From assembly GCA_964438735.1 (NCBI GenBank), contig CAYTLW010000103.1:1-27984 (forward strand): 27,984 bases of DNA, written 5' to 3'. Below are positions 6,856 to 14,910 of this stretch, one piece after another. Both the position numbers and the translations under genes were made by a program. The notes beneath the pieces are model-generated. The model saw nothing but the letters and a program-made list of their open reading frames with translations, did no database searches and was not told the DNA's origin. The stretch is from CAYTLW01 sp964438735 (GTDB lineage: Bacteria; Myxococcota_A; UBA9042). Position 1 is the first letter of the stretch. Every line of letters starts with the position of its first letter.

Positions 6856-9800
6856 ATGGAGAGCCTGTCGGAGCGCATCGCCTTGATCAAGCAGGCGATC
6901 GCGGCGCGAGAAGCGTTGCGGGCTACGCGTGGCGACGAAGCGACAGATCAAGCCATCGCGCGGCTACGGGCGCAGCTTCAGGTGGTGATCCACGCCGAAC
7001 GGCAAGAGGTCACCGATGCCGACATCCAGCGGGTCGAACGCGACGCCGAGGCCGCCGCCGCACCACCGGTCGTAGAGCGTCGGCCGGCCGCCATCCTGCA
7101 CGTCCGCGTCGACCGCATCGTCCAGGAAGATCGTGCTGACGGCGACATGCCCGACGTGGAGTCCTTCGTCGCCAGCCTTGTGCCCGTAGTGCATGCCCAC
7201 GGCGGCAATGTGGAGCGCTGGACCCACGACATGATCCTGGCCCACTTCCCTGCGCACGCGGGCAGTCGAGACCAGGCCGAGCGCGCGGTACGCACAGCCC
7301 TGGATCTGCACGCCAACGCCGCCCGATTCGGCCACGGCACCGGCACAGCCGTCCAGACTCGCTGTGGCATCCACGCCGGCACGCTGGTCGGTACCTTGCG
7401 CCACGTGGACGAAGGTGGGCGATCCAGCATCACGCACGCTGTCCCGCCAGAGGCCTTCGCCGCCGCCATGAGCCTCAGTGAGGCCGCCGAGCCAGGCGCC
7501 ACTCGAGTCGACGCCGACACCCATAGCCAGACCCGTTCGGAGTTCGCATTTCGCGTGGCCACACCGTCGCCGGATCGGCCGGCAGCGCCAGTCTACGAGG
7601 TGCTCGACCCCGACCAGCTCCGCAGCGGTGACGGACCGGTGCGGCCCCTGGGCCGGGCGGGGTTCACGGGCCGACGGCAGCAGTGGCAACAACTCATGGT
7701 GGCCCGACAGGCGTTGCTTCGTGGCGAGGGCCGCATCACCTGGTTGACCGGGACTTCGGGTGCCGGAAAGAGCCGCTTCCTCACCGAGATCCACGACGCC
7801 ATTGTCGCCGATGAGGTGACCTGGGCATCGGCCTGCGCCGCCGAATGCAGCGTGCTGCGACCGTTCGCGGTCGTCGGTGAGCTGGTCCGCAACCTGGTCA
7901 AGACCCACGCCACCACAGACGGTCCATTCTGGCAGCAGCTGAGGCAGGTCGTTCTGGACGAACCGGACGACGCGCCGCCACGATGGCTCGCTGTCGTGTG
8001 CCGAGTCGCAGAAGGCGCGTTGCCGGACCAGGAGGCCGTCGACCTGCGGCTGCTCTCATCCAGCGCGTTTCGGGCGTTGGCCTTCCTCGGCACCACCCAG
8101 TTGCTTGAGCGCCTGGCCGACAACCAGCCAACGATCCTGGCATGCGATGACATCCACGACGCTGACGAGTCGTCGCTCGAGCTCCTGGCACACGTGGCGC
8201 GACTTGCGACCGAACTGCCAATCTGGTTCGTATTCACCCGCACCGACGCCAGCCGCAAACAACTGACCACGCTGTTCGAGAGTCTGGCCGAGACGGACCG
8301 GCAAGCGCACATCGAAATCGGCCCGCTCGGCGAGAACGCCGCCTTGAATATGGCCCGCGACCTGCTGGTCATGAGCGAGCTCCCGCCATCCTTGGAGAAG
8401 GAGATCGCCAACTGGCATGGGGGCCTGCCACTCGGCATCGACCAACTATGCCAATGGCTGGTCGAGGTCGGCGCCATCAAGCGCGAATCGACCACCGGCG
8501 CCGGCACGCTGACTCCGGCTGCCAGTCACGTCCAGGTGCCGGCCACCGTCGAGCAATTGATTACCTCGCGCCTCGATGGCATCAGCGCCGAAGAGCAGTC
8601 GGTGATCGAACACCTGCAGGCATTCAGCCGGCCGGCGAATGAGGCCATGCTCGCCGCCGCCTGTCCGCCGGGCGTGGATGTGGCGGGCATCCTCGCCAAT
8701 TTGGAAAACCGTCGGCTGGTCCAAGCATCGCCCTGCGGCAGCAGGTTCTCTGTGCACTCGATGTGTCGCGACGCCATGGCCCGCGCCCTGCCGATGTCGG
8801 CCCGGCGTGCCTTGCATCAGGACGCTGCGCAGGCGATCGCCGGCCTGGGCGAGCTGCATCCCGACCACACGCCGGCATTGATGGCCTGGCAACTGGCCCG
8901 GGCCGCGGATTGGGAGCAGGCCAGGGCTTGGTTGATCGCGGCCGCGGACTCAGCGTGGCATATGGGCGCGTGGCCGGAGTTGCTCGCCTACGGTCAGATG
9001 TTGGTGGAGATGCGCGGCAGCCGGGTTGTTCCGGAAGACAAAGCCGTGCGCGACGCCACATTGGAACGCCGCATGGCCGTCGCCAACTTGGAAATCGGTC
9101 GATATCCCGGCGCGCTGGCCGGCCTGAAGAGCGGCCTGCGCCACCTCGGGGAAGAGCTCCCCACGCAACGCAAGCGCTCTCGTTTCGCCCGCACGGGCGA
9201 GGTGCTGCGCCGCGGTCGCCGGCTGCTTGACGGCGTCATGCCCAGGCGGACCTCGGGCGGTCAGCGCGCAGCCGTTGAGCGGGCCCGGACGCTGGCGATG
9301 ATGGCCAAGGTGTTGTTGCGTCTGGACCGGGCCAACTGGGCCCACTGTGTGGCCAGGCTGGCGGAATTCGGCGCGGAGAGCGATGACCGGGTCGCCGTGG
9401 CGACCGCGGCTCGTTGGCAGGCCCTGGCGTCCATCTGCGCCGCGGCGCTCGATCGCGCCCAGGACCAGGTGGATGTGGCCCGCAAGGCCGCCGACTCGCT
9501 GGAACGTCCGGTGGTGACCGCCAGGGTGTTGCAGGCTACGGCAGCGCTGCTGGCTGCGCGGGGCGAGGTCAACGCCGCGCTGGCCTGTTGTGATTCCGGC
9601 GCGGACGCCGCGTGGTCGGTCGCAGAGATCCGCGCCTGGGCGGCCCATCGCGGCATAGGCGCGGCCCTGCTATTCGCCACCGGGGACCTGGAACAGGCCG
9701 AGGCGGTCTACGGTCAAGTGCTCGCCATCGCTGAACAGGCCAACGAGGTCACCGTGATGCAGTCCGCGGCAGCGGGCGCTGCCATGGTGGCCTTGCATCG

Positions 9801-10371
9801 CCGCGGTCCCGAGGGCGCAGCGGCGTGGCTGAGCCGCCCCGCGGTGCACACCGATGTGCGGGGAGACACCCTGTCCGCGGCAACACTGGCCGCGCAACGC
9901 CACCGATGTGCCAGGCCGGGTGAACGAGACGACGCGGCCTTGCTGGAGCTGTGCGAGCACTCCGTCGACAGTCCCCTCGCGCCCATTCAGGTCCTGCGCT
10001 TGCAGCTGACGCTGTTGGAGGCCCTGTTGGACGCCGCCGCGAGCGCCAACGGCCGGTCGCGCGCCAACCTGCTGGATGTGGCCAGGGCACGCATCCAGGC
10101 CATGGCGCCCGGCAGCGCGCTGCTTCCCTGGCGGCCAGAGGCTTTGCGCCTGGCCGGGGACTGGCTCTATCTCAGCGGCCGGCAGGACGAGGCCGTCCGT
10201 CGTTGGCGGGAAGCGGAGTCTGCGGCCAGCCTGGTGGGCGCGCCGCACCAGGCCGCGTTGGTCGGCGTCGCGCTCGCTCGAATGACCGGGGATGACGCCG
10301 CCGCCGCCGATGCCTCGGCACAGCTGGCCGAACTGGGCGCGCGACACGATAGCGCCGCAGTCGGCACTTGA
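6856..10371 (+). CDS. Degenerate nucleotidyl-cyclase-like / AAA ATPase / TPR regulator, 1171 aa
   Basis: Domains in order: a short coiled N-terminus (SERIALIKQAIAAREALRATR); a class III cyclase homology domain at about 75-245 (HGGNVERWTHDMILAHFP, then QAERAVRTALDL, then GIHAGTLVGTL); an ATPase with Walker A G299-T-S-G-A-G-K305-S306 and Walker B ILACDDIHDAD near 427-437; and a long helical TPR-type region from about 640 to the end. The first metal-binding Asp expected in the cyclase F-A-D-I motif is replaced (LHVRVDRI), and the NxxxR substrate motif is not seen, so cyclase activity is improbable. The layout is typical of large signal-integrating ATPases of the STAND kind in Myxococcota. I chose ATG 6856 (GGGGG upstream) over an upstream TTG at 6826. 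The gene seems monocistronic; the symporter starts 61 nt later. Confidence 0.85.
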   Translation: MESLSERIALIKQAIAAREALRATRGDEATDQAIARLRAQLQVVIHAERQEVTDADIQRVERDAEAAAAPPVVERRPAAILHVRVDRIVQEDRADGDMPDVESFVASLVPVVHAHGGNVERWTHDMILAHFPAHAGSRDQAERAVRTALDLHANAARFGHGTGTAVQTRCGIHAGTLVGTLRHVDEGGRSSITHAVPPEAFAAAMSLSEAAEPGATRVDADTHSQTRSEFAFRVATPSPDRPAAPVYEVLDPDQLRSGDGPVRPLGRAGFTGRRQQWQQLMVARQALLRGEGRITWLTGTSGAGKSRFLTEIHDAIVADEVTWASACAAECSVLRPFAVVGELVRNLVKTHATTDGPFWQQLRQVVLDEPDDAPPRWLAVVCRVAEGALPDQEAVDLRLLSSSAFRALAFLGTTQLLERLADNQPTILACDDIHDADESSLELLAHVARLATELPIWFVFTRTDASRKQLTTLFESLAETDRQAHIEIGPLGENAALNMARDLLVMSELPPSLEKEIANWHGGLPLGIDQLCQWLVEVGAIKRESTTGAGTLTPAASHVQVPATVEQLITSRLDGISAEEQSVIEHLQAFSRPANEAMLAAACPPGVDVAGILANLENRRLVQASPCGSRFSVHSMCRDAMARALPMSARRALHQDAAQAIAGLGELHPDHTPALMAWQLARAADWEQARAWLIAAADSAWHMGAWPELLAYGQMLVEMRGSRVVPEDKAVRDATLERRMAVANLEIGRYPGALAGLKSGLRHLGEELPTQRKRSRFARTGEVLRRGRRLLDGVMPRRTSGGQRAAVERARTLAMMAKVLLRLDRANWAHCVARLAEFGAESDDRVAVATAARWQALASICAAALDRAQDQVDVARKAADSLERPVVTARVLQATAALLAARGEVNAALACCDSGADAAWSVAEIRAWAAHRGIGAALLFATGDLEQAEAVYGQVLAIAEQANEVTVMQSAAAGAAMVALHRRGPEGAAAWLSRPAVHTDVRGDTLSAATLAAQRHRCARPGERDDAALLELCEHSVDSPLAPIQVLRLQLTLLEALLDAAASANGRSRANLLDVARARIQAMAPGSALLPWRPEALRLAGDWLYLSGRQDEAVRRWREAESAASLVGAPHQAALVGVALARMTGDDAAAADASAQLAELGARHDSAAVGT

Positions 10372-10403
10372 TCGGTCGCACACGCACGGCACTCCCGACC
10401 AAC

Positions 10404-10431
10404 GCGCATGACAATCTGAGGTCATTCGCGC
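10404..10431 (+). promoter_or_regulatory. Bulged inverted repeat just before the symporter start
   Basis: GCGCATGAC (10404-10412) pairs with GTCATTCGCGC (10421-10431) through a two-base bulge, leaving a loop of 8 nt (AATCTGAG). The structure ends one base before ATG 10433 and holds the only GAGG-like ribosome-site candidate (10418-10421) at its loop and stem border. It could influence initiation, or be chance in GC-rich DNA. Confidence 0.3.
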
Positions 10432-10432
10432 T

Positions 10433-11686
10433 ATGCATGCGGCGATGAATCGCTTGCTTGTCGCCATCGTCGCCGCCATCGTCCTGGCCCTGCTATCGGT
10501 CCTCGTCTTCGAGGGCGAAATGGCCGCCGTGTACTGGGTCGGCGAGTTCTTTCTCCGTGCCCTGAAGATGATCATCGTGCCGCTGATCATGTTCGCCATG
10601 ATCGCCGGCATCGCTGGCCTCGGCGATGTGCGCAAGCTGGGTCGCCTCGGCGGCATGACCGTGGCCTGGTATGCCGCGACGACCACCATCGCGGTGGTCG
10701 TAGGCACGATCCTGGTGAGCCTGATCCGGCCCGGCGCCAACATCGACAGCGCGGGACTCGACGTGCCGGCGCGGGTGGCCGCCAAGCAGGACATGGGCGT
10801 GTCCGACATCGTGCTCGGATTCGTCAGCGACAACGTGATCGGCTCCATGGCCGACATGCAGATGTTGCCGCTCATCGTCTTCTCGCTGGTTTTCGGCGCC
10901 GTGCTCTCGACCATGGGCGAGCGGGGGCGTCCCCTCCTGGCGCTCTGCGAGGCGGGCAACGAGGCCATGATGCGCATGGTCCTGCTGATCATGTGGCTGG
11001 CCCCGGTGGGCATCTTCGGCCTCGTGGCCGGTCGGTTCGGCAAGGCGGTGGCCGCCGGCGGCATGACCGCATTCCAGGACCAGCTGCTGTCGGTCGGCAT
11101 GTACATGATCACCGTGATCGCCGGCCTGGCCCTGCACGGCATGGTGATCCTGCCGCTGCTGCTCTGGCTGACGACCGGCCGCAATCCATTGCGCTACGCC
11201 AAGGGCATGGCCGGCGCGTTGTTGACCGCCTTCTCCACCGCCTCCTCGGCCGCCACCCTGCCGCTGACCCTGGAGGCCACCGAGACCCACAACAAGGTGG
11301 ACGAACGCGCCGCGCGCTTTGTATTGCCCATGGGCGCGACCCTGAACATGGACGGGACCGCGCTGTACGAGGCGGTGGCCGTCATCTTCATCGCCCAGGC
11401 CATGGGCATCGAACTGGGCTTGTGGCAGCAGATCCTGGTGGTGATCACCGCCACGCTGGCCGCCATCGGCGCCGCTGGCATCCCAGAGGCAGGACTGGTC
11501 ACCATGGTCATCGTGCTGCGCGCGGTGGACCTGCCCCTGGAGGGCATCGAGCTGATCCTCGCGGTGGACTGGCTGCTCGATCGCTTCCGCACCACCGTCA
11601 ACGTCTGGGGCGACGCGGTCGGTGCCGGCGTGGTCGAACGCTGGGGATTGCAGGAGCCCGCACCGGAGCCCGAGGCAGAGTCATGA
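10433..11686 (+). CDS. Na+/H+-coupled acidic amino acid (Glu/Asp) symporter, DAACS family, 417 aa
   Basis: This inner-membrane transporter has the GltPh/GltP fold. Visible landmarks are the N-terminal TM helices; HP1 with STASSAATLPLT; TM7 with N305-M-D-G-T309; HP2 with IGAAGIPEAGLV; and TM8. The TM8 sequence D379-W-L-L-D383-R-F-R386-T387-T-V-N390-V-W-G-D394 lines up with GltPh D390, D394, R397, T398, N401 and D405. These residues bind substrate and sodium. The Arg equivalent to R397 predicts an acidic side chain, so glutamate, aspartate or a C4-dicarboxylate is expected. Start ATG 10433 is preferred; ATG 10445 is in frame. The stop overlaps the start of the next lipoprotein gene (ATGA), so the two are translationally coupled. 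Confidence 0.93.
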   Translation: MHAAMNRLLVAIVAAIVLALLSVLVFEGEMAAVYWVGEFFLRALKMIIVPLIMFAMIAGIAGLGDVRKLGRLGGMTVAWYAATTTIAVVVGTILVSLIRPGANIDSAGLDVPARVAAKQDMGVSDIVLGFVSDNVIGSMADMQMLPLIVFSLVFGAVLSTMGERGRPLLALCEAGNEAMMRMVLLIMWLAPVGIFGLVAGRFGKAVAAGGMTAFQDQLLSVGMYMITVIAGLALHGMVILPLLLWLTTGRNPLRYAKGMAGALLTAFSTASSAATLPLTLEATETHNKVDERAARFVLPMGATLNMDGTALYEAVAVIFIAQAMGIELGLWQQILVVITATLAAIGAAGIPEAGLVTMVIVLRAVDLPLEGIELILAVDWLLDRFRTTVNVWGDAVGAGVVERWGLQEPAPEPEAES

Positions 11687-12858
11687 CGCACGCCCGGACG
11701 CTGTTGTTGGCGGCCGTTGCCGGCTCGATGGGCCTGCCGCTGGTCGCATGCAACAGCGGTACCGGGTACTCCGGCGGCTGGGTGCCGCCGCGCTCCACGG
11801 TCAATCCCACCTTCGGCGAGGCCGGCGCCAGCGATGGCGACGCTTCCTCAGGCGGGCTGCCCGACGGGGTCGACACCGCTGGACAAGACGGCCAAAGCGC
11901 CAGCGCCGACGCTCCCGTAGCCGCCCCGGATGCAGCGGACATCGCCGCAGCCGACATCGTCGCAGCCGACGCCGTCCCGCCCGCAGACGTATTGGCAGAC
12001 GCACCGGAATGGCCCGATATCGGGCCTCCGGTGGACGTTGGCGTCGACACAGGGCAGGGCGACGTGACCGCCAAAGATGTGCAACCCGGCACCTGCCCGC
12101 TGGACTGCCCCAATGGCCCCAACTGCCAGGCGTTCGCCACCAAGGAGACGTGCAACGGCAAGGACGACGATTGCAACGGTCAGACGGATGACAGCGCCTG
12201 CGATGACGGCAACGACTGCAGCCTCGACGCCTGCGATCCCACCGCCGGCTGCGCCCACGTCAACGTGCCCGACGGCAAGGCCTGCGAAGTCAACAAGGCG
12301 TGCACCGCCGGCGCCTGCAAGCCCATCGGTGGCGTGGCCACGGCGCCGACACCGGGCGCACTGGTCATCACCGAGTTGATGGCCAACCCCGCCTCCGTCA
12401 GCGACAGCGTTGGCGAGTGGTTCGAAGTTCACAATCCGGGCCCCAACCCCATCAAGCTGGGCGGCCTGGTCATCGCCGACCTCACCGGCAGCTACGTGCT
12501 CACCGGCAACAGTCTGATCATGCAACCCGGAGCCTGGCTGGTCTTTGGCCGCAGCAACGATCCGGCCAAGAACGGCGGCCTCCCAGTCGACCAGGTCTAC
12601 ACCAAGGTCACCCTCAACAACGCCTCCGGGGACACCCTTCGACTGCAGCTGGACGACGGCACGATCATCGACCAGGTCGCCTACAGCCCCGCCAAGTCGG
12701 ACTGGCCCAAGCTTGGCAACGGCGCTTCATATCAGCTCGACCCGAGCAAGCTGGACGCCACGTCCAACGACATGGGCGCAAGCTGGTGCCTCGGCACACA
12801 GACGTTCGGCTCAGGCGACCTGGGCACGCCCGGCAAGTCCAATCTCGCCTGTCCTTGA
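11683..12858 (+). CDS. Lipoprotein with Cys-rich segment and lamin-tail domain, 391 aa
   Basis: The signal peptide ends in LVAC (Cys23). An Ala/Asp-rich disordered linker (about 24-130) follows, then a Cys-rich segment at about 136-215. That segment contains a MopE-like half motif (ETCNGKDDDCNGQTDD) and a CTDC-like repeat (CDDGNDCSLDACDPTAGC). Residues 224-355 form a lamin-tail domain (GALVITELMANPASVSDSV, EWFEVHNPGPNPIKLGG, GDTLRLQLDDGTIIDQVAY), an Ig-like fold found in many secreted bacterial proteins. The C-terminus keeps Cys pairs (WCLGTQ, LACP). The product is presumably a surface or periplasmic lipoprotein. ATG 11683 overlaps the symporter stop by 4 nt. It is convergent with the MopE-repeat gene, with only 16 nt between stops. 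Confidence 0.9.
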   Translation: MTHARTLLLAAVAGSMGLPLVACNSGTGYSGGWVPPRSTVNPTFGEAGASDGDASSGGLPDGVDTAGQDGQSASADAPVAAPDAADIAAADIVAADAVPPADVLADAPEWPDIGPPVDVGVDTGQGDVTAKDVQPGTCPLDCPNGPNCQAFATKETCNGKDDDCNGQTDDSACDDGNDCSLDACDPTAGCAHVNVPDGKACEVNKACTAGACKPIGGVATAPTPGALVITELMANPASVSDSVGEWFEVHNPGPNPIKLGGLVIADLTGSYVLTGNSLIMQPGAWLVFGRSNDPAKNGGLPVDQVYTKVTLNNASGDTLRLQLDDGTIIDQVAYSPAKSDWPKLGNGASYQLDPSKLDATSNDMGASWCLGTQTFGSGDLGTPGKSNLACP

Positions 12859-12874
12859 TGGGTCTGCCGACCGG

Positions 12875-14758
12875 CTAGCCGCCGGGGCGCACGGTGGATG
12901 GGCCACCCTTGGCGGCGCCCTGTTCCCACTGGAAGTCATCGAGCAGGACCACCGAATCGAGGATGTGGTCGCCCTCGTCAAACACGATGAAGCGCAACGT
13001 GATGGTCTCACCCGAGGTCACCGGCACCGTGGTCTTGAGCCAGCCGGTGCCGCCGCCGATACCACCGCCATAGCCCGTGCCCGCCAGCTGGGAGTCGCCA
13101 TACTTGCAGCCCTTGCAGACCGTGAAGAAGGCGCTGTTGATGCTGATGCACTTGCCCTTGGAGTCGAACGAGACGTTGCCCTTGAACTTTTTGGAGTCCA
13201 TCACGGCGAGGAACTTGTCGTCGTACTTGGAGTTGACCCATTCGGGATACTCTGACGACATGAAGTTGAACTGGAACGAGAACGCGCTCGCCCCGCCGGG
13301 CACCTTGATGGTCAGCTTCCACTCCGTGTAGTCGTACACGCTGCCGGACTTCTTGCACTTCACCTTCGGGTAGGCGGCGGAGTTGCTGAAGGCCGTGCCG
13401 CTCTGCGGCTTCTTGTAGCCTGGCTGGCCGATGGCCGCCGCCACGCCCGACGAGATGACCACCAGGTTGGGCTTGGCCTGCGGCTTGATTTTGCTGCCGT
13501 AACTCTGCCGAATGGCGTGTGACTTGGACGAGGCCGCCTTGACCAGCTGCGACTTCTTCATGCCGATGCACAGGTCGAAGGCCTTGGCGTAGTTCAGCGG
13601 ATTGCCGGTGGCGAGCCCGGGCACGTCGCAGGGCGGCGGCACCTCGTCGGTCTGGCCGTCGCAATCGTTGTCGATCATGTCGCCCGGCGGGTCGAACTCG
13701 TTTGGGTTCACATCCGGGTCGTAGTCGTTGCAATCGGCGCAGCCGGCAAAGCCGTCGCCGTCACCATCTTCCTTGGCGTCGATGACGCCGCTGCAGTCGT
13801 TATCCTTGCCGTTATCGCAGACTCGACCGGCGCCGGGATTGACGTTGATGTCGTTGTCATCGCAGTCATTCTCACAGCCGTAATAGCCGTCGCCATCCAT
13901 GTCGTTGTCGTCGATGTTCTCGTTGCAATCGTTGTCGATCTTGTCGCACAACTCCGGCGCGCCCGGGTGGATCTTCGGGTTGGAATCGTCGCAGTCCTGG
14001 TTGGGACCCGGGCAGGCGGAGAAGCCGTCCTTGTCAGCGTCAAAACCGGTGTCGACCACGCCGTCGCAGTCGTTGTCCTTCTTGTTGAGGCAGTTCTGCT
14101 TGGCGCCGGGGAAGATCAGCTTGTCGTTATCGTCGCAATCCTTGCAGGCGGAGAAGCCATCGCCATCCTTGTCCAGGTTCTCCTGGTCGTCCTTGATGCC
14201 GTTGCAGTCGTTGTCGAGCCCGTTGGCGCAGTTCAGCGGCGCGCCGGGGTACACCTTCTCATCGTGGTCGTTGCAGTCGTAGTCGGTGCCCGGGCAGCCG
14301 GGCCAGCCGTCCTTGTCCACGTCCACGTCGTCGATATCGCCGCTGCAGTTGTTGTCGATCTTGTCGCAGACCTCGATCGCTTTCGGGTTGATCTTGGGGT
14401 CGCCGTCGTTGCAGTCGCCGCCAGCGATGGTGAAGCCGTCTTTGTCGGCGTCCACGTTGCCGTTGGGCACGCCGTTGTCGGCATCGGTAGCGCCGGGCGC
14501 GCCGCCGGCTCCATCGGCCCCGCCTGTCTTGGTGCCCTGCTGACCGTCCGGCGCCTCTCCGGTGGTGGCGCCCGCGTCGGTCAAGGGGGCGAAGTCGTTG
14601 GCCCCGTCGCTGCCGAACTGCGACGCCACGTCGCCAAAGCCCTGCAGGCCGCTATTACCCGGCGCATGAAATACGCCCGGCGAGCCGTTGGTGCCGCATC
14701 CGGCCAGCAAACCCAGGGCCGCCAACGCCAACGTCCAATTCTTGATGTGGTGGCTCAA
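12875..14758 (-). CDS. MopE-repeat lipoprotein with choice-of-anchor L-like domain, 627 aa
   Basis: Six Asp/Cys repeats of about 44 residues (residues 102-367) follow the pattern DxDKDGF, DCDDxDPxxxPGA, ExCDxxDNDCxGxxDD. This is the putative metal-binding motif of MopE-like proteins, and Ca2+ binding is expected. The C-terminal 250 residues (377-627) resemble choice-of-anchor L domains: GNPLNYAKAFDLCIGMKKS, FSFQFNFMSSEYPEWVNSKY, DKFLAVMDSK, then SINSAFFTVC. I place the start at TTG 14758, not at the far-upstream ATG 14914. GGGAGG (14764-14769) sits 5 nt before TTG, and translation then opens directly with a lipoprotein signal ending in LLAGC (Cys21). Residues 22-100 are a Gly/Ala/Asp-rich linker. 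It is a likely outer-surface Ca-dependent lipoprotein. A gap of 152 nt separates it from the upstream amidohydrolase-like gene. Confidence 0.9.
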   Translation of the reverse strand: MSHHIKNWTLALAALGLLAGCGTNGSPGVFHAPGNSGLQGFGDVASQFGSDGANDFAPLTDAGATTGEAPDGQQGTKTGGADGAGGAPGATDADNGVPNGNVDADKDGFTIAGGDCNDGDPKINPKAIEVCDKIDNNCSGDIDDVDVDKDGWPGCPGTDYDCNDHDEKVYPGAPLNCANGLDNDCNGIKDDQENLDKDGDGFSACKDCDDNDKLIFPGAKQNCLNKKDNDCDGVVDTGFDADKDGFSACPGPNQDCDDSNPKIHPGAPELCDKIDNDCNENIDDNDMDGDGYYGCENDCDDNDINVNPGAGRVCDNGKDNDCSGVIDAKEDGDGDGFAGCADCNDYDPDVNPNEFDPPGDMIDNDCDGQTDEVPPPCDVPGLATGNPLNYAKAFDLCIGMKKSQLVKAASSKSHAIRQSYGSKIKPQAKPNLVVISSGVAAAIGQPGYKKPQSGTAFSNSAAYPKVKCKKSGSVYDYTEWKLTIKVPGGASAFSFQFNFMSSEYPEWVNSKYDDKFLAVMDSKKFKGNVSFDSKGKCISINSAFFTVCKGCKYGDSQLAGTGYGGGIGGGTGWLKTTVPVTSGETITLRFIVFDEGDHILDSVVLLDDFQWEQGAAKGGPSTVRPGG

Positions 14759-14763
14759 ACCTG

Positions 14764-14769
14764 CCTCCC
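14764..14769 (-). promoter_or_regulatory. Ribosome binding site GGGAGG fixing a TTG start
   Basis: On the minus strand GGGAGG-CAGGT precedes TTG AGC CAC CAC. The site is strong and the resulting protein begins with a clean lipoprotein signal peptide, so it decides the start of the MopE-repeat gene. Confidence 0.75.
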
Positions 14770-14910
14770 ACCTGCGATCCCGCGAGCAGCGGTGGTCCGC
14801 CGCCCGTCCCCGCGGGCGCGCAGAGGATACGCGTTCCATCATGGGCGAGGCAAGCTCGAAATCGTGTGCAGGCGGCGCACCCGTGGCGCGCGCACCCCCA
14901 GATAGTCCGT

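Noticed and set aside
9670..11184. A 504-codon minus-strand open frame across the AAA/TPR and symporter genes
   Set aside because: It crosses two well-supported plus-strand genes and has the low-information composition of a shadow frame.
10993..11682. Upstream extension of the lamin-tail lipoprotein frame inside the symporter
   Set aside because: It is an alternate frame of the symporter; the signal peptide at 11683 marks the true start.
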